Below are positions 58,778 to 64,000 of a stretch of DNA of 64,000 bases, in pieces. The notes beneath the pieces are model-generated. The model made no database searches, was not told where the DNA came from, and worked only from the letters and a program-made list of their open reading frames with translations. The stretch spans positions 64,001 to 128,000 of the IMG/VR virus record IMGVR_UViG_3300027749_005140. The stretch is one strand, 5' to 3'. The stretch is from a virus. The position numbers and the translations under genes are program-made. The first letter of the stretch is position 1. Each line of letters starts with the position of its first letter.

Positions 58778-60694
58778 TTATTGTTTAACTACTTTTGTTG
58801 CAGTTAAATGTTGTTGAGAATCAGGTGCCAAAACTGCGATATATGTCCCAGTTGGTAATTCACCTAAATCTACTGTATAGCTATATTTTCCCTTTGGAAA
58901 ATTCTCAGTTATAACATCAATACATTTTTTACCATTGATGTCATAGAAACCTAAGTTAGCTTTAGTTCCTTTTGATACTGTGAAAGCAACTGTTACCTGT
59001 CCATCAGTTGGATTAGGGTAAACAATCATTTCATTTGTATTTACTAAAGAACCATTATTCATTTTATTTATTACTACTAAACCATCAGTTGGTCTAATAT
59101 TGAAATCGTGAGAAGTTGCATCACCTGCTGCTTTACGAGTAACTACTAAAGGACTAGTTCCCCAGTCACCTTGTGGTTTTTTAGCAACAAATTGTAATGT
59201 GAATGCAATATCATTATTTTTAACTAAATCTAAACCACCGAATGCATCATAACCACCCCAGTCAATAATATTTTCTTCTGGGTTAGTATAAGACATCCAT
59301 CTTGAAACAGATGTTGTACTTTCAATCCCTTTAAATTCTAAAAGGGATTGGTCATACCATACTCCAAACTGCATTGAACCTAAAAGGTAATCAGCAGAAA
59401 GTACTCTTACAGGAACATTGATTAAGTTACCTTCTTGAATGTTATTTAAAGTAGGTAAGTTTAATTCAATTTCTTGATTTACATTATCAAATATGATAGT
59501 TTTGTCAATAATATGGTAAGGAGCATTTGCTGGGTTAGCAATCTCAATTGGAACCATACGAGCCATTTGGAAACCTGTGTTGTTAGTATCTCCTGCACCT
59601 AATACATAGAAACTTACTAATGTATGTGGATCAGCTGGTAAAATAACTTTATCAAATACAGTTACACCAGGAATTGTAGATCTCAAGTTTGTTGGTGAAG
59701 TATTTACAGTATTGTATTCAGTTTCATTAAAGAATAAAACATCTTTTACACCATTTGGCCAAGCAGTAAATCTACCTGCGATTCTACCAAATATTGAATA
59801 AACGTCAGCAATAGTAATTGTATTAGAACCATTTACGTCAGCAGAATAGAAATCAAATCCTGTTGGTGTAGTTGTACCTAAAACAATATCATTAGCTTTT
59901 TGAGCATCTGCTGTTGTTACGATGTTACCAAAGTTAAGAGCATCACCTTGAACGTGTATTCTTACATCATAGTAAGATACGTCAATTGGTTCATTAAATG
60001 TGAACGCACCATTCACATCAGTAGTAAATGTTGTTACATCTGTCCAAGTTGTTGCAGTAGTTGCTTTCTTTTGTAATACAACTGGGATGTTTTTTGCACC
60101 AGCACCTGTAACTGTTTTGAAGTTACCAGAGTAAGCAAACATTTGTTGTTGGAAAACCCCACCATAGTTATGAACAACTAAAGTTGTATCTAAACCATTT
60201 ATATCTGATGCTCCATTTGGAAATGCAGTTACACCAGTTACAGCCATATTGGCAATTGGATTTGTTCCTGAAAAGTTTTGAAAGTTAGGAGTATGAAGTA
60301 ATTTCAAATCAAATAACGTTCCATCAGGAATAGTAAAGGTAGAAGAACTACCAGTGTATGCGATTGTAATTGTTATGTTACCTTCAGTAGTGTTGGTAAC
60401 ATATTGTAAACTTTGTGGGAATGTTGTGTTTAAAGAAGTTACGACTGGAGCTCCACCTGCGAAAGCTACTTTGTCATACCATACTCTAAACTGAACACCC
60501 GAAACTTTTGTAGAAGTAGTGTTCGCATAACACATTCTAACATGAGTTTCCCCTGCAGTAATTGTCCCAACTGGGTAAGTACTGTCAAACATAACATAAA
60601 CCCCTGTTCCAGGAGCGGTAGGACAAGTCTGTGCAAATGTAGAAAAACTACATAACAAGAACAAACCTACCATAAAGGTTAAGATTTTTTTCAT
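58778..60694 (-). CDS. T9SS-secreted multidomain protein (cohesin/dockerin-like, C-terminal sorting domain)
   Basis: 638 residues. Signal peptide MKKILTFMVGLFLLCSFSTF followed by AQ. Two cohesin-like beta domains are suggested by ETHVRMCYANTTSTKVSGVQ and VSGVQFRVWYDKVAFAGG near 50-75, and LLGSMQFGVWYDQSLLEFKG near 440. Between them lies SADVNGSNTITIADVYSIFG, a dockerin/EF-hand-like loop. The last 85 residues (VYPNPTDGQVTVAF, DINGKKCI, ELPTGTYIAV, KVVKQ) are a type A T9SS sorting domain. The T9SS is found only in Bacteroidota and relatives. The protein is predicted to be anchored on, or released from, the infected cell. Exact TTAATATATA box 28 nt upstream. Confidence 0.85.
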   Translation of the reverse strand: MKKILTFMVGLFLLCSFSTFAQTCPTAPGTGVYVMFDSTYPVGTITAGETHVRMCYANTTSTKVSGVQFRVWYDKVAFAGGAPVVTSLNTTFPQSLQYVTNTTEGNITITIAYTGSSSTFTIPDGTLFDLKLLHTPNFQNFSGTNPIANMAVTGVTAFPNGASDINGLDTTLVVHNYGGVFQQQMFAYSGNFKTVTGAGAKNIPVVLQKKATTATTWTDVTTFTTDVNGAFTFNEPIDVSYYDVRIHVQGDALNFGNIVTTADAQKANDIVLGTTTPTGFDFYSADVNGSNTITIADVYSIFGRIAGRFTAWPNGVKDVLFFNETEYNTVNTSPTNLRSTIPGVTVFDKVILPADPHTLVSFYVLGAGDTNNTGFQMARMVPIEIANPANAPYHIIDKTIIFDNVNQEIELNLPTLNNIQEGNLINVPVRVLSADYLLGSMQFGVWYDQSLLEFKGIESTTSVSRWMSYTNPEENIIDWGGYDAFGGLDLVKNNDIAFTLQFVAKKPQGDWGTSPLVVTRKAAGDATSHDFNIRPTDGLVVINKMNNGSLVNTNEMIVYPNPTDGQVTVAFTVSKGTKANLGFYDINGKKCIDVITENFPKGKYSYTVDLGELPTGTYIAVLAPDSQQHLTATKVVKQ

Positions 60695-60722
60695 TGGTTG
60701 GTTGATATTTTTTTTTTCATAA

Positions 60723-60732
60723 TATATATTAA
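60723..60732 (-). promoter_or_regulatory. TTAATATATA box of the exported-protein island
   Basis: Exact minus-strand motif 28 nt upstream of the ATG at 60694. It is the only promoter-like signal at the head of the island, which runs to 53305, although a second box precedes the tagged gene at 54671. Confidence 0.5.
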
Positions 60733-60830
60733 AAAAAAAATCGAAAAAATGTCAACTTTTCACTGTATATAAGTAAAATCCTTGTAAAATAAAGAGGACC
60801 TTTTATAGTAGAAAATTAAAAAAACTTTTG

Positions 60831-60838
60831 TACCTTTG
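60831..60838 (+). promoter_or_regulatory. -7 box TACCTTTG of UV endonuclease gene
   Basis: Matches TAnnTTTG and lies only 4 nt before the ATG at 60843, implying a leaderless transcript. No clear TTG. Confidence 0.55.
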
Positions 60839-60842
60839 TAAA

Positions 60843-61757
60843 ATGAAGAATATAGGCTATTGTTGTATCTCCATGGGAGTAAATACAGGTAAGAAAAAGA
60901 AAGAATTCGTAACGGTGAACCGAGGTATGGTTCGTAGAACATTTGATGCAAAAGGTCTTCCTTATGTATCAGAACTAATTATTGAAAATCTAAAAGATAC
61001 TTTAAAACTATTAGAGTATAACATTAAGAATAACATTTACATTTATCGAATGTCAAGTGACTCCTTTCCTTGGATGTCAGAATATGAGTTCAGTGATCTA
61101 CCAAAGTTCCCTGCCATTCATACTTATATGAAACTTATCGGTAAGAAAGTAAAAGACCACGGTATACGTATATCGTACCACCCTGGACCTTTCAATGTGC
61201 TCGCAAGTGAGAATCCATCAGTAGTTCAGAAGACTATTAAAGAATTAAACAAACACGCAGAACTTATGGATTTGATGGAATTAGACCAAACTACATTCTA
61301 TCCAATCAACATTCATATCAATACTACTCAACCAACAAGAGAGTTGGCTGCAGAAAGATTTTGTAAAGAGTTTGAAAACTTATCAGAGTCTTGTAAGAAA
61401 AGATTAGTTGTAGAGAATGACGATGGTCAAAACCAATACTCTGTTAAAATGTTATATGACTGGGTTCATCAAGTTATTGGTATTCCAATTACTGTAGATA
61501 GTTTACACTATCAATGTCATCCAGATAATATGAGTTGGGAAGATACATTAAGATTAGGAACATCTACTTGGAAAGGTGTAAGACCTCTTACACATCATTC
61601 ATCTACAAAAACATATGAAGATACTACTGCAAAAAAAATTGCACATGCTGATTTTTTATATGAAAAGTTTGAAAGTTTTGATATAGAAGTAGATATAGAA
61701 CTAGAATGCAAACAAAAAGATTTGGCTTTATTTAGATACAGGAAAGAGCATATTTAA
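60843..61757 (+). CDS. uvsE: UV damage endonuclease (UvsE/UVDE)
   Basis: 304 residues from ATG at 60843; an in-frame TTG at 60828 overlaps the promoter. MKNIGYCCISMGV, YIYRMSSDSFPW, IRISYHPGPFNVLAS, MELDQTTFYPINIHINTT, KRLVVENDDGQ, VDSLHYQCHP and ELECKQKDLALFR form the metal-binding TIM barrel of UVDE. It nicks 5' to UV photoproducts and abasic sites in an excision repair route independent of UvrABC. A 32-residue frame follows directly. Confidence 0.95.
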   Translation: MKNIGYCCISMGVNTGKKKKEFVTVNRGMVRRTFDAKGLPYVSELIIENLKDTLKLLEYNIKNNIYIYRMSSDSFPWMSEYEFSDLPKFPAIHTYMKLIGKKVKDHGIRISYHPGPFNVLASENPSVVQKTIKELNKHAELMDLMELDQTTFYPINIHINTTQPTRELAAERFCKEFENLSESCKKRLVVENDDGQNQYSVKMLYDWVHQVIGIPITVDSLHYQCHPDNMSWEDTLRLGTSTWKGVRPLTHHSSTKTYEDTTAKKIAHADFLYEKFESFDIEVDIELECKQKDLALFRYRKEHI

Positions 61758-61758
61758 T

Positions 61759-61857
61759 ATGGGTCGTTATTGTCCCGTATGGTTTGATGAAAGAGAATTA
61801 GAGTTTGTAAATAAAGATGATGAACGAGATTATAAACTCAAAAAGTTATTAGGATAA
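61759..61857 (+). CDS. 32-residue peptide downstream of uvsE
   Basis: Frame MGRYCPVWFDERELEFVNKD, starting 1 nt after the uvsE stop and ending KLKKLLG. Charged, with one Cys-Pro; translational coupling makes it plausible. No family recognised. Its 3' end holds part of the next promoter's TTG. Confidence 0.4.
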   Translation: MGRYCPVWFDERELEFVNKDDERDYKLKKLLG

Positions 61858-61858
61858 T

Positions 61859-61889
61859 TTGGTATTATCAAATAATGACCGTATATTTG
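61859..61889 (+). promoter_or_regulatory. Bacteroidota-type promoter TTG-N20-TATATTTG with shared module
   Basis: TTG 61859-61861, TATATTTG 61882-61889. CCGTATATTTGTACTCTAAT (61880-61899) is identical to the first 20 nt of the module at 14217 and 45214. Confidence 0.75.
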
Positions 61890-61917
61890 TACTCTAATCA
61901 AATAACAAAAACGACTT

Positions 61918-62292
61918 ATGATAACATCTACTAAAATCAATTCAGTTCAAGCTAAGATTAAAGCAGCAATCGCACAAATTGCAAGAGAAGAAAATGTTGA
62001 TATTACTTTTGGTTCTTGTAGATATGACAGTGCCAAATACAACACGACAATGACTGTTAAAACTAAAGTTATCACTGAAAGAGTTATCACTGTAAATGAT
62101 AATACTTCTAAAATGTTAGGATTTGATGGTAATGTTATTGGTAGATTTACAATTGTAAATGGTAAAACATTCACTATCACTGACATCAAAACAAGAAACA
62201 GAACTTATCCAATCATCGCGCAGTTTGAAGGTAAATCATACAAGCTTAGTGTACCACAAGTAAAAAGAGGTTTACTAAACTTAACAAAATAA
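61918..62292 (+). CDS. Unknown basic beta-rich protein
   Basis: 124 residues. A helical start (VQAKIKAAIAQIAREEN) then strands with repeated Thr/Lys (MTVKTKVITERVITVNDN, GRFTIVNGKTFTITDIKT). It could be a nucleic-acid-binding fold. No family recognised. Confidence 0.55.
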   Translation: MITSTKINSVQAKIKAAIAQIAREENVDITFGSCRYDSAKYNTTMTVKTKVITERVITVNDNTSKMLGFDGNVIGRFTIVNGKTFTITDIKTRNRTYPIIAQFEGKSYKLSVPQVKRGLLNLTK

Positions 62293-62293
62293 T

Positions 62294-62318
62294 AAAAGAG
62301 GACTATTTGTCCTCTTTT
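62294..62318. terminator. Bidirectional terminator
   Basis: AAAAGAGGAC-TATTT-GTCCTCTTTT between convergent genes. Confidence 0.85.
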
Positions 62319-62770
62319 TTCTTTTTATTTCTTTCGATAATCATTTCCTCTGGTGTTAGTAATCCTCTACCAAACAATTTAACTCTATCGTCATATCTTT
62401 TCTTAACTCTTTCTGAAATTGGCACTGGTGCTCCTTCATCATCAATTCTAACGAATACCATTTTAGTCGAACAAACTAAATCTTGAACACCTGTATAAAC
62501 ATTATGTTTTCTTGCTTCAAGATTGATTGTAATAGATGTATTACCTATCTTCTCAACACTACCATATATCTTAATTAAGTTACCAGTTTTAACTGGTCTT
62601 TGAAAAATTACTTCTTCAATTTTCTTTGTAACCATTCTTGGTGTATCACAAATCTGACAACAATAAACTGCTGCAGACTCGTCTAAAATTGACATCATTT
62701 CACCACCAAATAAATTTCCATGTACTCCTATCTGTGAGGCCATACACACTCTTGTTGTAATTAGTTCCAT
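62303..62770 (-). CDS. Acyl-CoA thioesterase (hotdog fold, YciA-like)
   Basis: 155 residues. QIGVHGNLFGGEMMSILDES holds the catalytic Asn/Asp region of the YciA/BACH family. RMVTKKIEEVIFQRPVKTG and CSTKMVFVRIDDEGAPVPIS complete the hotdog strands, and a Lys-rich tail ends the protein. It hydrolyses acyl-CoA thioesters in the cytosol; a phage role in membrane lipid or CoA turnover is unknown. 3 nt after the dCMP deaminase gene. Confidence 0.85.
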   Translation of the reverse strand: MELITTRVCMASQIGVHGNLFGGEMMSILDESAAVYCCQICDTPRMVTKKIEEVIFQRPVKTGNLIKIYGSVEKIGNTSITINLEARKHNVYTGVQDLVCSTKMVFVRIDDEGAPVPISERVKKRYDDRVKLFGRGLLTPEEMIIERNKKKKEDK

Positions 62771-62773
62771 TAT

Positions 62774-63187
62774 TTATATTTTAATTATTTCTACCCCTGC
62801 TTCTCTTAAAAACTCTACACCAGTTATATCTTTGTAATCTTCGTGATAAACTAATCTTTTAATTCCTGATTGAAGAACTAATTTAGAACAATCTCTACAC
62901 GGAGAATGTGTTTGATATAATGTTGCACCATCACAAGATTGACCGTGTTTAGCACATTTTAAGATAGCATTTGCTTCTGCGTGAATAACAAACCAATTAG
63001 TTTCATCATTAGTCTCACAGCAGTTATCAAACCCTGTCGGTGTTCCATTGTAACCATCTGATACAATCATACCATTTTTTACAATTATGGCTCCTACTTG
63101 TTTTCTAGTACAATGTGAAAGTGTTGCCCACTCGTGAGCCATATTTAGATATACTTTATCGTATCTTTCTTGTTTTTCCTTTTCCAT
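62774..63187 (-). CDS. Deoxycytidylate deaminase
   Basis: 137 residues. VIHAEANAILKCA has the catalytic Glu with the first zinc His; HSPCRDCSKLV has the two zinc Cys. GYNGTPTGFDNCC is a second typical motif. It converts dCMP to dUMP for thymidylate synthesis, a common phage activity. Overlapped at its start by the preceding gene. Confidence 0.95.
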   Translation of the reverse strand: MEKEKQERYDKVYLNMAHEWATLSHCTRKQVGAIIVKNGMIVSDGYNGTPTGFDNCCETNDETNWFVIHAEANAILKCAKHGQSCDGATLYQTHSPCRDCSKLVLQSGIKRLVYHEDYKDITGVEFLREAGVEIIKI

Positions 63188-63357
63188 TTCATTATTCTTT
63201 TAATTTTACCAATACGTCTATGTTTTCTGAGTATCTTATGAAACTCTTCATAAGTTTCTTTTGAAGTAACAACATAATTAGCAGAACCTCTTATAGAAGC
63301 TCTACTAATCTCATTTGCTGCTTTACTTATCTTACTAATTAAAGATCGATTATCCAT
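63145..63357 (-). CDS. Small basic protein between nusG and dCMP deaminase
   Basis: 70 residues from MDNRSLISKISK; a start 4 codons earlier is possible. C-terminus very basic (RRIGKIKRIMKWKRKNKK). Overlaps nusG by 8 nt and the deaminase by 43 nt. No family recognised. Confidence 0.5.
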   Translation of the reverse strand: MDNRSLISKISKAANEISRASIRGSANYVVTSKETYEEFHKILRKHRRIGKIKRIMKWKRKNKKDTIKYI

Positions 63358-63901
63358 GAATTTTATCAATCTGATGTAAATCCAAAGTCAATGGTGTTTT
63401 TCTACCAAAGATTGAAACTGCTAGAACTACTTTTTGATCTTCAACTTTCTCAACGGTCGCTTTCATTGTAGTGAAAGGTCCTTCGTTTATCATAACTTCT
63501 TCACCAACAATATAAGAAAGTGTTGATTCTTTAGTCATTGATTCAGTATGTCTACCAATCATTCTATTTACTTCTAATTCAGTAAGTGATTTAATGTCAC
63601 CATTTCTTTCTGTTAAGAAACCGGCAACTCCTTTAACACCTTTTAAAAAGTATTTAAGTTCTCCTAATGAATTAGTTTCCATAAAGATATATCCAGGTAA
63701 CATAATAGTTTCTTTCTGAACTTTCTTACCATTTTTCAAGTAGAAAATCTTTTCAAGTGGAACAATTACTTGTCCTACTTTACCAATAAGATCTCCATTC
63801 TCTGCTTCTTTTGTAAGACGCTCTGCTACTGATTTTTCGCGGTTTCCAGCGGTGCGGACCACATAAAAGCTCATACCTTGTGTATGTTTTGTATTTTCCA
63901 T
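63350..63901 (-). CDS. nusG: NusG-type transcription elongation factor
   Basis: 183 residues, near standard. NGN domain from FYVVRTAGNREKSVAERL through VIVPLEKIFYLKNGKKV and MLPGYIFME to GVAGFL. KOW domain GEEVMINEGPFTTMKATVEK and VVLAVSIFGRKTPLTLD. Host NusG binds RNA polymerase and can anti-terminate; a phage copy may modify RNA polymerase processivity or couple it to translation. The NGN order and the GPF motif match NusG better than RfaH. Confidence 0.9.
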   Translation of the reverse strand: MENTKHTQGMSFYVVRTAGNREKSVAERLTKEAENGDLIGKVGQVIVPLEKIFYLKNGKKVQKETIMLPGYIFMETNSLGELKYFLKGVKGVAGFLTERNGDIKSLTELEVNRMIGRHTESMTKESTLSYIVGEEVMINEGPFTTMKATVEKVEDQKVVLAVSIFGRKTPLTLDLHQIDKIHG

Positions 63902-63903
63902 AT

Positions 63904-64000
63904 TTATTGTTTGTTTTTATTTACCCAGTCTTTTATAAGACTTTCTATAATTTTTGATTTATTATACATTTTATACTCAACTATTTTAATAAACTCACCA
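63904..64000 (-). CDS. C-terminal end of an upstream gene (partial)
   Basis: 32 codons in frame to the window edge, ending ESLIKDWVNKNKQ and stop at 63904. Helical and basic. It lies just upstream of nusG. No identification possible from this fragment. Confidence 0.4.
   Translation of the reverse strand, partial: GEFIKIVEYKMYNKSKIIESLIKDWVNKNKQ

Noticed and set aside
1-64000. Integrated prophage with attachment sites
   Set aside because: No integrase, att duplication or clear host chromosomal flank is visible; gene content is that of a large lytic-type phage.

Overview
The window is a segment of a large, AT-rich, tailed-phage genome of the T4-like kind that infects a Bacteroidota host. T4-type genes point to the phage: a gp32-like ssDNA-binding protein, T4 Rnl1-type RNA ligase, polynucleotide 5'-kinase, class I ribonucleotide reductase beta subunit, dCMP deaminase, a tail-tube-like protein and other virion proteins, and free-standing homing endonucleases. 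The host is indicated by promoters of the Bacteroidota form TTG-N19-21-TAnnTTTG, a DnaK with the FDCGGGTHD signature of that phylum, and a protein ending in a type IX secretion (T9SS) sorting domain. No integrase or attachment site was seen.

Layout. 1-3930 (minus): a partial homing-type nuclease, a gamma-glutamylcyclotransferase-like protein, a HIT hydrolase and a large virion protein. 4031-7295 (plus): a zinc peptidase, an unusual glutamine-amidotransferase fusion and small proteins. 7372-7871: six tRNA genes arranged as Gln-Pro-Asp twice; the first triplet is structurally odd. A seventh tRNA (CAT anticodon) follows at 8752, overlapped by a nuclease gene. 9109-18172: a small operon with a cyclic-phosphate-processing receiver protein, polynucleotide kinase, a ClpC-type unfoldase and several unknown proteins. 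18251-34756 (plus): a 16.5-kb glycan island with GDP-L-fucose synthesis (an intein interrupts fcl), a GT10 fucosyltransferase and about a dozen other glycosyltransferase-like or sugar enzymes. 34951-42753 (minus): virion proteins, gp32, an exonuclease and NrdB. 42998-53310: a GMP reductase/IMPDH-like enzyme, a dnaJ/grpE operon (minus), RNA ligase and dnaK (plus). 53305-60694 (minus): an island of exported proteins (T9SS protein, holin-like protein, CsgG-like protein, repeat-rich outer-membrane-like protein, HExxH protein). 60843-64000: UV endonuclease, thioesterase, dCMP deaminase and NusG.

How the parts fit. Two promoter types can be read. Host-like TAnnTTTG promoters, all found on the plus strand, precede metabolic, repair and chaperone genes, as expected for early or middle genes. 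A recurring TTAATATATA box precedes virion genes, tagged genes and the exported-protein island on both strands, and may be the phage's late promoter. At least six otherwise unrelated proteins begin with a short tag like MKxLKxFExF, resembling the capsid-targeting peptide of T4 internal proteins, so they may be packaged in the head. RNA ligase, 5'-kinase and the cyclic-phosphate receiver protein together suggest tRNA repair, near the tRNA genes.

All functional assignments are by reading motifs and recalling families; no database search or computation was run.
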